Source: CAVWGP01 sp963754645
GTDB taxonomy: Bacteria; Pseudomonadota; Alphaproteobacteria; Bin65
DNA: 64,000 nucleotides
Direction: 5' to 3'
Assembly: GCA_963754645.1 (NCBI GenBank)
Contig: CAVWGP010000011.1
Location: forward strand, 1,488,001 to 1,552,000
The position numbers were made by a program, and so were the translations under genes. Under the pieces are notes generated by a model. The model searched no databases. It saw nothing but the letters and a program-made list of their open reading frames with translations, and was not told the origin of the DNA. Positions 32,336-40,588 of this stretch are shown here, piece by piece; position 1 is the stretch's first letter, and each line of letters begins with the position of its first letter.

Positions 32336-34576
32336 TTACTGGAACGTGAAGTGCAGGGCGCTCAGTTGATCGGCCGCGACGCCGTCGAGCTCGAAAACGG
32401 CAACGCCGTCCTGCCCGCCGCCGTCGTAGTCGACGAAGACCGTCGTGCCGGTGCCCAACTCGGACGCCGCCCAGTAGATGTAGCCCTGGGCGATGGCGTC
32501 GGCCACGGTGCCGCTGAAATCAGCGCCCGTGTAAACCGGATGGATCAACGCCATCACGTCGCGATCGGGTCCCGCGACCGCGAAATCGGTGATCCGGTCA
32601 GTACCGAGCAGCGGCGAATAGTCGAAGGAGTTGTGGCCGTAGGCGAAAGTATCGGCGCCTTGGCCGCCGGTTAGGATGTCGTCGCCATAGCCGCCCCGCA
32701 GCATGTCGGCGCCGCCGTTGCCGATCAGCGTATCCGCATTGCCGGCGGCGCCTTGCTGCGCGGGTATGTCGCCGATCAGGAGATCGCTGCCGGCGCCGCC
32801 GGTCAGCACGTTGGCGTTGGCGTCGCCGATGACCAGGCTTCCGCCATCGCCGGCCACGACATTCTCGAAGCCGCTGATATGGTCGTGCTCGACGAAGATG
32901 AAGTCGTCGGTGACGTTGGTTTCGCTGATATTGAGATCGACTTGGACATAGGCGGTGCGCCCGGCATAGGAGAGGGTGTCGATTCCCTGGCCGCCGTCGA
33001 GCGTGTCGTTGCCGAAACCGCCGTCGAGCGTATCCCGGCCGCTGCCGCCCCGGAGATCGTCGGTTTTCTTGCCGCCGACGAGGATATTGTCCGCGCCGTC
33101 GCCGAGGATGCGGCTTCCGGCGTCGCCGGCGACAACGTTTTCGATGCGCGACAGCGCGTCCTTGTCGAGCAGCAGGTTGTTGGGGGCGATGACGCTGCCA
33201 GTGCCGGCGGTGAGATCGACTTCGACGAAAAAGCCGCGACCGGCATAGGAGACCGTGTCGCTGCCTTCGGCGCCGTCGAGCGCATCGTTGCCGGCGCCGC
33301 TGGTGAAAACGTTGTCGGCCGCGTTGCCGACGAGGCGGCTGCCGGCATCGCCGGCGATGAGGTTCTCGATGCCCGCGAGCGTGTCTTGCTCGACGACAAG
33401 GCCGGCGGACGACACGATCTTGCCGATTCCTGTCGCGAGATTCACGTCGACGAAAAATTGCTGTCCGGCATATGACACCGTGTCTACTCCGTCGCCGCCG
33501 ATCAGCGTGTCGCCGCCGCCGCCGCCGATGAGCAAATCGGCGCCGCGGCCGCCGGTCAGGACATTGCGTTCGGCATTGCCTTGGAGGCGGCTGCCGTCGT
33601 CGCCGGCCGTGGCGTTTTCGATGCCGGTCAGCGTGTCGAGTTCGGTGTGCGCGATGCCGAGCATGATTCGCCCGGAGCCGGTCGCAAGATCGACGTTGGC
33701 GAAGCCGCTTTGCCCGGCATAGGACACGGTATCGGAGCCGCCGCCGCCTATGATCGCGTCGCTGCCGAGGCCGCCCAAAAGCACGTCGTCGTTTTCGCCG
33801 CCGTCGAGCGTGTCGCGATCGGCGCCGCCGATCAGCGTGTCCCGGCCGGCGGCACCCTGAAGATTGTCGCGTCCCGCCCCGCCGATGAGGCGATTGTCGG
33901 CGCCGTCGCCTATGAGGCGGCTGCCGCCGTTGCCGGCGACGGCGTTCTCGATGCCCGAGAGCGTGTCCTGCTCGACGACGAGGTTCGCGGCCGAGACAAC
34001 CTTGCCGGTGCCGTTGGCGAGATTCACATCGACGAACATCGTCTGCCCGGCATAGGAGGCGGTGTCGACGCCGGCGCCGCCGATCAGCATGTCGTTGCCG
34101 CCGCCGCCGATGAGCAAATCGCTGCCCAAGCCGCCGGTCAATATATTGTTGAACGCGTTACCGGCGAGCCGGCTGCCGCCGTCGCCCGCGGTCGCGTTCT
34201 CGACGTTCTCAATCGTGTCCCGCTCGCCGGGCAGAATGCTCGGAAGGAAGCTCGCGATCGTGCCGGTGCCGGCGGCGAGATCGACCGCGACAAAGCCGGC
34301 CTGGCCCGCATAGGAAACGGTGTCGATGCCTTCGCCGCCGTCGAGCGTGTCGTTCCCGGCGCCGCCCAGAAGAATGTCGTTGCCCTTGCCGCCTTCGAGA
34401 ATGTCGTCGCCGGCTTCGCCGCGCAGAATGTCGTGCAGTGCGCTGCCGATGACGCGGTCGGCGCCGTCGCCGGCGAAGACCTCGAAGCCGTCGAAGCCGG
34501 CGCCGAGCGCGCGCTCCCGGCCGGTGAGGTCGATCGTGTCGTTGCCGGCGGTGCCGAAGAATTTCTGCTTTGCCAT
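32336..34576 (-). CDS. Large RTX protein with six long-period repeats (746 aa)
   Basis: MAKQKFFGTAGNDTIDLTGR starts a 746-aa protein. It has six units of about 95-115 residues, each with DTVSYAGQ, a strand-rich segment like FVDVNLATGTGK, then DTLSGIEN, AGDGGSRLIG and a block of GGxGxD nonapeptides (GGLGSDLLIGGGGNDMLIGG). Residues 640-746 are a C-terminal target domain (LGTDRITDFAVAGPDRDVMA) ending LHFTFQ, different from the DFIV/HFIV ends of its neighbours. Extracellular calcium-binding protein, exported presumably by the PrtD-like exporter at 40589. It is divergent from the 34942 gene. ATG 34576 is chosen at the start of the repeats. Confidence 0.88.
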   Translation of the reverse strand: MAKQKFFGTAGNDTIDLTGRERALGAGFDGFEVFAGDGADRVIGSALHDILRGEAGDDILEGGKGNDILLGGAGNDTLDGGEGIDTVSYAGQAGFVAVDLAAGTGTIASFLPSILPGERDTIENVENATAGDGGSRLAGNAFNNILTGGLGSDLLIGGGGNDMLIGGAGVDTASYAGQTMFVDVNLANGTGKVVSAANLVVEQDTLSGIENAVAGNGGSRLIGDGADNRLIGGAGRDNLQGAAGRDTLIGGADRDTLDGGENDDVLLGGLGSDAIIGGGGSDTVSYAGQSGFANVDLATGSGRIMLGIAHTELDTLTGIENATAGDDGSRLQGNAERNVLTGGRGADLLIGGGGGDTLIGGDGVDTVSYAGQQFFVDVNLATGIGKIVSSAGLVVEQDTLAGIENLIAGDAGSRLVGNAADNVFTSGAGNDALDGAEGSDTVSYAGRGFFVEVDLTAGTGSVIAPNNLLLDKDALSRIENVVAGDAGSRILGDGADNILVGGKKTDDLRGGSGRDTLDGGFGNDTLDGGQGIDTLSYAGRTAYVQVDLNISETNVTDDFIFVEHDHISGFENVVAGDGGSLVIGDANANVLTGGAGSDLLIGDIPAQQGAAGNADTLIGNGGADMLRGGYGDDILTGGQGADTFAYGHNSFDYSPLLGTDRITDFAVAGPDRDVMALIHPVYTGADFSGTVADAIAQGYIYWAASELGTGTTVFVDYDGGGQDGVAVFELDGVAADQLSALHFTFQ

Positions 34577-34653
34577 GGTTGCGATCCCCGTGAATTCGGC
34601 CGGCGGAATGCCGGCCACACGCGAAGCATGTTAATCGCGCGTTCAGATTCGCG

Positions 34654-34694
34654 CAGTGACGGCGCGCACGCCTCGGTTGTGCGCGCCGTCACTG
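34654..34694. repeat. Perfect 16-bp inverted repeat between divergent RTX genes
   Basis: CAGTGACGGCGCGCAC, a 9-nt loop GCCTCGGTT, then GTGCGCGCCGTCACTG: a perfect 16-bp dyad at 78 bp upstream of the large RTX gene. The right arm GTGCGCGCCGTCACTGG recurs alone at 36811-36827 after the heme-oxygenase-like gene. No T tract follows either arm, so operator or RNA hairpin are both possible. Confidence 0.6.
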
Positions 34695-34810
34695 GAAAGC
34701 GGCTCGCGCGGCGCGCAGAAAAATATTTTCGCCACGAGAAATCCCGCGCCACGCCGGCGTTGCGCATTTTCTCGCTATTTTTCCGGCACAAAACGCTTTT
34801 TTTTAAACGT

Positions 34811-34941
34811 GTGACGGCGATGTGTGACGGCGATGTGTTCCCTGGGGAACAACGCGCCGGTTCATCCTGGGTTAAGTTTCGCGCCATCAGAGGGCCGCGC
34901 TCCCGCGGTCCCGCTATAACCAGGATCACAGGAGAACTCCC
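34811..34941 (+). promoter_or_regulatory. Shared RTX 5' module, copy 1
   Basis: In order: a tandem 13-mer GTGACGGCGATGT twice (34811-34836), the palindrome GTTCCC-TG-GGGAAC (34837-34850), the invariant core GTTCATCCTGGGTTAA, a hairpin GGGCCGCG/CGCGGTCCC (34892-34912) and the block ATCACAGGAG holding the ribosome site of the gene at 34942. Copies 2-4 precede 36054, 37087 and 38793. Confidence 0.65.
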
Positions 34942-35823
34942 ATGGCGAAAATCGTCCTCAACCGTTACGCAGCGAATGATACCATCGACCTCTCTGAAGT
35001 GTCGTTCCGTGTATTCTTGGGCGGCTACGACGGCTATGAAATTTATGCCGGCGGCGGCAATGACACCGTAACCGGCAGCTACAAGGATGACATCATTTAC
35101 GGCGAGGCCGGCCAAGATGTCTTGCACGGCGGACGCGGCAATGACGAGATCACGGGCGGTGACGATTACGACGAGCTGTTCGGCGACGAGGGAAATGACA
35201 CGCTCTATGGCGCCATGGGCAGCGACCAGCTCGACGGCGGCACCGGCGACGATTTTCTGAGCGGCGGTTACGGCGACGATCAACTCTTCGGCGGCGCGGA
35301 CAACGACACGCTCCACGGCAACAACGACAATGATTACATGCAGGGCGGAACCGGCGACGACGAGCTTTTCGGCGACAACGGCAACGACATCTTGATCGGC
35401 GGCAGCGGCTACGACTGGATCGTCGGCGGCCGCGGCGCCGACACGCTGACCGGCGGCGCGGACAGCGACTTCTTCATCTTCACGCAGGCCGAGACGACGC
35501 AGGTCCAAACCACGTTCAACGGTCAGCCCATTACCTTGACGAACTCGGTCACCGACCGCATCACCGACTTCGACCTGTCGGGCGCCAATATGGATTACAT
35601 CGACATTTCGGCGCTGCTCGACAGCGTCGGCTTCACCGGCACCACGTTTCAAGAGGCGCGGAGCGACGGTTATCTCCGCTTCGTCGCCAACGGCACGACC
35701 GGCACCAAGATCGTGATCGACACCAACGGCAACGCGCCAGATACGTCGCTCAACGTCGTCATCGCGATCGTCGACAACGTCACCGTGGCGCAGCTCGACA
35801 ACGCCAGCCACTTCATCGTCTGA
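34942..35823 (+). CDS. RTX calcium-binding protein, type I secretion substrate (293 aa)
   Basis: MAKIVLNRYAANDTIDLSEV leads into about 15 GGxGxD nonapeptides between residues 35 and 170 (GGTGDDFLSGGYGDDQLFGG), then the C-terminal targeting domain SVTDRITDFDLSGANMDYID and the terminal NASHFIV. No Sec signal, no catalytic domain. It is the first plus-strand gene of the secretion island, preceded by 5' module copy 1 and followed by a terminator hairpin. Similar in plan to the proteins at 19553 and 20465. Confidence 0.9.
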   Translation: MAKIVLNRYAANDTIDLSEVSFRVFLGGYDGYEIYAGGGNDTVTGSYKDDIIYGEAGQDVLHGGRGNDEITGGDDYDELFGDEGNDTLYGAMGSDQLDGGTGDDFLSGGYGDDQLFGGADNDTLHGNNDNDYMQGGTGDDELFGDNGNDILIGGSGYDWIVGGRGADTLTGGADSDFFIFTQAETTQVQTTFNGQPITLTNSVTDRITDFDLSGANMDYIDISALLDSVGFTGTTFQEARSDGYLRFVANGTTGTKIVIDTNGNAPDTSLNVVIAIVDNVTVAQLDNASHFIV

Positions 35824-35855
35824 CACGCCGCTCGCGACCGACGGCAACTTGACAG

Positions 35856-35886
35856 GCAACCCCGCCGCTCCGCGCGGCGGGGTTGC
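35856..35886 (+). terminator. Terminator hairpin after the 34942 RTX gene
   Basis: GCAACCCCGCCG (35856-35867), loop CTCCGCG, CGGCGGGGTTGC (35875-35886): a 12-bp stem 32 nt after the stop, without a T run. A nearly identical hairpin follows the 37087 gene at 38585, which shows the two gene units are duplicates down to their 3' ends. Confidence 0.6.
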
Positions 35887-35947
35887 GGCCGTTGCGGCGG
35901 CGGCGATCGGTCATTCTACACGCAAAGGTAGAAATAATGATCCGCCC

Positions 35948-36053
35948 TGTGACCGCCGTCAGCGCGCGCCGGTTCATCCTGGGTTAATCTTGGCGCCATG
36001 AGAGGGCCGCGCTCCCGCGGTCCCGGTTTCACCAGGATCACAGGAGCATAACC
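35948..36053 (+). promoter_or_regulatory. Shared RTX 5' module, copy 2 (in front of a non-RTX gene)
   Basis: The invariant core GTTCATCCTGGGTTAA is at 35972-35987, followed by a hairpin GGGCCGCG/CGCGGTCCC (36004-36024) and the block ATCACAGGAG (36037-36046) before GTG 36054. The GTTCCC palindrome is absent; a CRP-like TGTGACCGCCGTCAGC (35948-35963) takes its place. Same hairpin subtype as copy 1. Confidence 0.6.
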
Positions 36054-36803
36054 GTGGCAAAACCCGACTTAACCCACACCCTGTTGCATGACGATGCGGT
36101 GGTCGACCAGGCCGCAATGCGGGCGCATGCGCGCGACCAGGTCTACGACTCTCCCCTGCTCACCGCGGCGGCCGCGGGCGACAGGGAAGCGGCATGCGCG
36201 CTGCTCACGGGCTTTTGGCCTTTCGTCTTCGAATTCGAGCGCGCCATCGACCGGATGGCGCTCGCCTTGCCGGTGAAGCCGCTCATGGCGCGCTACGGCC
36301 GGGCCGCGATTTGCGCCTACATGCGATCGGCCAACCGCGCGGTTCGCGAGATGAAGGCGGAAGAAGGCTCGCACGCCGAGCTGTGGCGCCGCGACAGTTC
36401 TCGCTTGGCGATCTCGAACCTCGGATGGACCGTGGCGCCGGGCGTCGACGCATTGGTCCGGGGCGCCTACGCGGACGATCCTTGCACCTTTTTCTGCCGG
36501 CTCGCGGCGACCGAGTATATCGCCGAGGAGCTTTCGCGCCGGCTGTGCGCGGCAGCGCCGTTCACGCGCCTGTTCGCCGACGGACGCTTCGCCTGGGGCG
36601 AGGCGCATCTCCGCGAGCATGCCGGGCCGAGCCATCTCGCGATCGACGAGGACCTGGCGCGCGCCTACCATCCCGCCGACGATGCCGACGAGGCGCGCGC
36701 GTTCATCGAGGCCGAAATCCGCCGGTTCGCGGAATTGTTCCGCGCCGCCTCGGTCGAAATCTTCGCGCGCGGCGCCGGCACCGCATCGATCGCGCCGGGC
36801 TAG
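36054..36803 (+). CDS. Heme-oxygenase-like diiron (HDO/TenA-type) candidate protein
   Basis: A 249-aa all-helical soluble protein, not RTX and without a secretion signal. Glu/His pairs are spaced as in heme-oxygenase-like diiron enzymes: FVFEFERAIDRM, EEGSHAELWRRDS, ATEYIAEELSRR and HLREHAGPSHLAIDEDLA. These would place three helices around a two-iron site. The nearest named groups are iron-containing redox enzymes and TenA/PqqC-like folds; the substrate is unknown. It starts at GTG 36054 behind CAGGAG and uses the same 5' module as the RTX genes on either side, so it is very likely coexpressed with them. Confidence 0.55.
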   Translation: MAKPDLTHTLLHDDAVVDQAAMRAHARDQVYDSPLLTAAAAGDREAACALLTGFWPFVFEFERAIDRMALALPVKPLMARYGRAAICAYMRSANRAVREMKAEEGSHAELWRRDSSRLAISNLGWTVAPGVDALVRGAYADDPCTFFCRLAATEYIAEELSRRLCAAAPFTRLFADGRFAWGEAHLREHAGPSHLAIDEDLARAYHPADDADEARAFIEAEIRRFAELFRAASVEIFARGAGTASIAPG

Positions 36804-36955
36804 CCGGCCTGTGCGCGCCGTCACTGGCATCGTCGCGCAAACTGCAGGCCGGACATTGCGACAGGAATTTTTTTTGCCGCGATGGATTTGCCGTCGTCGC
36901 GGCGCTCGCCGACTTATCTCGCTATTTCCGCCATTTATCGCGCGTTCCTGGATCT

Positions 36956-37086
36956 GTGACGGCGATGTGTGACGGCGATGTGTTCCCGGGGGAACAACGT
37001 GCCCGTTCATCCTGGGTTAAGTTTCGCGCCATGGACAGGCCGCATTTCCGCGGCCGCGGGCACAACCGGATCACAGGAGACGAACC
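36956..37086 (+). promoter_or_regulatory. Shared RTX 5' module, copy 3
   Basis: Tandem GTGACGGCGATGT (36956-36981), palindrome GTTCCC-GG-GGGAAC (36982-36995), core GTTCATCCTGGGTTAA (37005-37020), hairpin GGCCGC-ATTTCC-GCGGCC (37039-37056) and ATCACAGGAG before ATG 37087. Almost identical to copy 4; the loop and lower stem differ from copies 1 and 2. Confidence 0.65.
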
Positions 37087-38549
37087 ATGGCGAACAAGTA
37101 TGGGAACAACTCGAACAATACTCTTTACGGTGACGGATCCGATCAAAGCATTTTCGGCTATGGCGGCGACGACTATCTCTATGGCTATGGCGGTGCAGAC
37201 GAACTTTTCGGCGGCGACGGCCGCGACCATCTCTATGGCGGATCGGGCGACGACAATCTCGACGGCGGCTCGGGCGACGACTGGCTCGACGGCGGATCGG
37301 GCAGCGACAACCTGCACGGCGGCGACGGCGCGGACGAACTCCAGGGCGGTTCGGAGAACGATTATCTCTACGGCAATGCCGGAAACGACTTGGTTTACGG
37401 CGAGGATGGCGACGATATCCTGAGCGGCGGAACCGGCGACGATTACGTCTCCGGCGGCATAGGCAACGACCGAGTCATGGCAAAGACGGGCGATGGTACC
37501 GACAGGTATGCTGGCGGCGAGTTCGTTCGGCTTGCGCCGACCTTTCAATTGGTCGAGGGACAGGACTTTGGGATCGATACGATCGACTATTCCTTCGCCG
37601 ACCACGCGGTGGAGGTCAATCTCCTGGTCGAGAAGACTTGGCGGAAGGCGAACGTGCCGGGCGAAGCGGCAGTCGAACTCGAGGACCTAATCTTCGGCTT
37701 CGAGAACGTCGAGGGCAGCGCGTTCCACGATATTCTGCGCGGTGACGAGGAGCACAACGATCTTTCCGGTGGCGACGGCAATGACACTTATATGGTAATG
37801 CCGGCAACGATACGCTTCACGGGGGGAATAATGATGACACGCTGTACGGCGAAGAGGGCGACGATTCGCTGAACGGCGGATCGGGGGCGGACACGCTCTA
37901 TGGCGGCGCGAACGAGGACACGCTGTATGGCGGCGACGGCATCGATACTCTGAGCGGCGGCTCCGAGGCCGAAATCCTGTACGGCGGCGCCGACGCCGAC
38001 GAGCTTTCGGGGGGCACCGGAAACGATCGGTTGTTCGGCGAGAGCGGGGACGACGAGCTTGTCGGCGGATCAGGCGACGACGAGCTTGTCGGCGGCACCG
38101 GCGCGACGATCTCCGCGGCAACAGCGGCCTCGACATGCTTTCGGGCGGCAGCGGGAACGACATCCTCAAAGGCGGCGGCGGCAGCGACACGCTGCTTGGG
38201 TGGAACCGGCGCCGACATTTTCGTGCTCGACTTCGCCGCGTCCGGCTTATCGACCAAATCTTGGATTTCCATACGTTCAACTATCAGAAATCACAACGTC
38301 GGGCCTACAACACCGACAGGCTCGACCTGAGCGGCATCTTCGACAGCCAGACCGCGATCGACGGAATCTCGGCGGCCGCGGCGCTCAGCAACCACTACAT
38401 CTACTTCATCGACAACGCGGCGGGCACCGGCACCACGGTCATGATCGACTTCAACGGCGACAACGCCGATGCCGTCAACGACCTGCGCCGTCGCCTTCCT
38501 CGACGGCGTCACGCAAAACCAGCTCGGCGCCAGCCACTTCATCGTGTGA
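37087..38549 (+). pseudogene. RTX calcium-binding protein with five frameshifts
   Basis: A gene of about 487 codons broken into frames. It opens MANKYGNNSNNTLYGDGSDQ, has nonapeptides to residue 140, a middle domain with DTIDYSFADHAVEVNLLVEK, more repeats, and ends FLDGVTQNQLGASHFIV. Frame changes are near 37789 (base lost), 38104 (lost), 38198 (extra), 38247 (lost) and 38486 (extra); after each, the expected repeat continues in the next frame. It shares its N-terminus and 5' module with the 38793 gene. Either the gene is decaying or the local sequence is error-rich in a repetitive region. Confidence 0.75.
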
Positions 38550-38584
38550 GGCGCCGATCGCGGCCGACGGCATTGAATCGAGCA

Positions 38585-38609
38585 ACCCCGCCGCTCCGCG
38601 CGGCGGGGT
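38585..38609 (+). terminator. Terminator hairpin after the 37087 RTX gene
   Basis: ACCCCGCCG (38585-38593), loop CTCCGCG, CGGCGGGGT (38601-38609). The hairpin and its flanks resemble those after the 34942 gene. Confidence 0.55.
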
Positions 38610-38677
38610 CTCTGCCGTTGCGGCGGCGGCGACATTCCGCTCGACACGCAATAGGCGAACGAATAATTCGCCCCGCG

Positions 38678-38792
38678 ATGGCGATGTGTTCCCGGGGGAA
38701 CAACGCGCCGGTTCATCCTGGGTTAAGTTTGCGCTCATGGACGGACCGCATTTCCGCGGCCGCGGGCACAACCGGATCACAGGAGACGGACC
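38678..38792 (+). promoter_or_regulatory. Shared RTX 5' module, copy 4
   Basis: GATGGCGATGT, palindrome GTTCCC-GG-GGGAAC (38688-38701), core GTTCATCCTGGGTTAA (38711-38726), hairpin GGCCGC-like stem with loop ATTTCC and ATCACAGGAG before ATG 38793. The tandem 13-mer is reduced to one degenerate unit. Confidence 0.65.
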
Positions 38793-40425
38793 ATGGCAAA
38801 CAAATACGGAAATAACTTGGACAATATCCTTCACGGCGACGGCACCGACCAAAGTATCTACGGCTATGGCGGCGATGACGAGCTTTTCGGCGCGGCGGGA
38901 AACGACGATCTCTACGGCGGCTCGGGCGCGGATGAGCTGAACGGCGGCGAAGGCGACGACTATATGTCGGGCGGCTCGGGCGACGACGTGATCGAGGACA
39001 CCTCAGGCTTCGATAGAATTCTCGGCGGCGCCGGCAACGATACGATCGTCGTCGATGGCGGCCGCGGCGAGCTATTCTTTTACGACGAGGTCCAGGGCGG
39101 CACGGGAAACGACACCATCGCCATCGGCAATTCGAAGGTCATCGCCTTCGGCGGCGCGGACAACGATACGTTCTTCATCACGCCCGACCTGAATCAGATC
39201 GTATCGGGCGGCGCGGGCAACGATATTTTCACGCTCTTGGATCGCATGATTCCGGTGGACAGTCCGCTTTTTCCATGGGAGCGGAACGACCTCGCCGCGA
39301 TACATGGCGACGATGTCGGTCTCGTCGACACTGACGGCAGCTTGAAGAACGGCTTCGGCTCCGTGCAATACGGCGTCAACGACGGCGTCGACACGCTCGA
39401 CCTATCGCGGCTCAGTCTCGTCGAAGCCAACCTGACCGGACTGTCGGCCGAAATTCTTACTGGCCTCACCGTCGATCTCGAAGAGTACTTCATAGCCGCC
39501 AATACGATCTATGCGCCGACCGGCGAGACTTTCTCGCACGATATCGCGACCGTGTTCAATATCGAGAACGTCATCGGCAGCCAGGGCGACGATACCGTGA
39601 TCGGCAATGCCGAGGACAATCTGCTGCTCGGCAATGGCGGCATCAACGTCATGGCCGGAGCGCTCGGGCAACGACAGGCTCGAAGGCGGCGCCGACCTCG
39701 ATATTCTCTTCGGCGACGGCGGCGAAGACAGGCTTGAAGGCGGCTCGGGCACGGACGAGCTCCACGGCGGCGACCAGGACGACATCCTCTATGGCGGCCT
39801 CGACGGGGATGAGCTCAACGGCGACGCGCACAACGATCTGCTGTTCGGCCAACAGGGCAACGACGAGCTCAACGGCGGGTCGGGCAACGACGAGCTCAAC
39901 GGCGGCGCGGACGACGACACGCTCAACGGCGGCAGCGGCCTCGATTTTCTCAGGGGCGGCAGCGGCGTGGACGTGCTCTCGGGCGGCGGCAATGCCGATA
40001 CCCTCGTCGGCGGCAGCGGCGCCGACTTCCTGACGGGCGGCTTGGCCTCCGACATCTTCCGGTTCGAAGCAACCGAGACGGTGCTGCAAACTTTCACCGA
40101 CCAATTCGGCAATTTCGTTCAATTTCCCGTCGATGTCTTCGACCGCATCAACGATTTCACGTTGTCGGGATCGGCGCAGGACCGCATCGATGTCGGCTAC
40201 CTGCTCGATCAGGAAACCACGTTCGCCGGAACCACGGCGCAGCAGGCGATCGATCAGGGCTACATCTATTTCGTCGCGAACGCGGCCGGCACCGGCATGC
40301 TGGTGATGATCGACCTGAACGGCACCGTCAACGGCGGAAGTCATCATGGGCTCAATGACATCGCCATCGCCGATGTCATTGGCGTCGGGGCAAACCAATT
40401 GAACGCCAGCCACTTCATCGTCTGA
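38793..40425 (+). pseudogene. RTX calcium-binding protein, one frameshift (about 543 aa)
   Basis: MANKYGNNLDNILHGDGTDQ begins repeats to about residue 130, then a middle domain (DTLDLSRLSLVEANLTGLSA, FSHDIATVFNIENVIGSQGD) and, after a frame change near 39665 where one base is extra, a second repeat block (GGSGNDELNGGADDDTLNGG) and the targeting domain FDRINDFTLSGSAQDRIDVG ending NASHFIV. The stop is at 40425. A terminator hairpin and then the exporter genes follow. Both halves are well conserved, so an error is possible. Confidence 0.8.
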
Positions 40426-40456
40426 CGCGCCCGAACCGGAACGCCGAACGGCACAC

Positions 40457-40487
40457 GGCACCCCGCCGACCTTGGCGGCGGGGTGCC
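40457..40487 (+). terminator. Terminator hairpin between the last RTX gene and the exporter genes
   Basis: GGCACCCCGCCG (40457-40468), loop ACCTTGG, CGGCGGGGTGCC (40476-40487), followed by GCGGTTTT. A 12-bp stem 32 nt after the RTX stop; exporter transcription would need readthrough or its own promoter. Confidence 0.6.
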
Positions 40488-40588
40488 GCGGTTTTGCCGC
40501 CGCCGGGCCGATGGACAAGCCGGCGCGGATTCCGCACACTGCCCGGACCGATGAACGGCAACGCCCGTATTCGACCCGGTATTCGACG

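Noticed and set aside
32066..32674. 202-aa plus-strand frame after MeaB
   Set aside because: It runs through hairpin repeats and then antisense to the large RTX gene; no domain and no ribosome site.
34837..34890. EcfG-type promoter (GGAAC with downstream GTT) in the RTX 5' module
   Set aside because: The only suitable GTT is 18-19 nt away rather than 16-17, and copy 2 lacks GGAAC while keeping the rest, so the match is not convincing.
37780..38500. Programmed ribosomal frameshifting in the RTX gene
   Set aside because: Five shifts in both directions without slippery heptamers or downstream pseudoknots; decay or sequence error is simpler.
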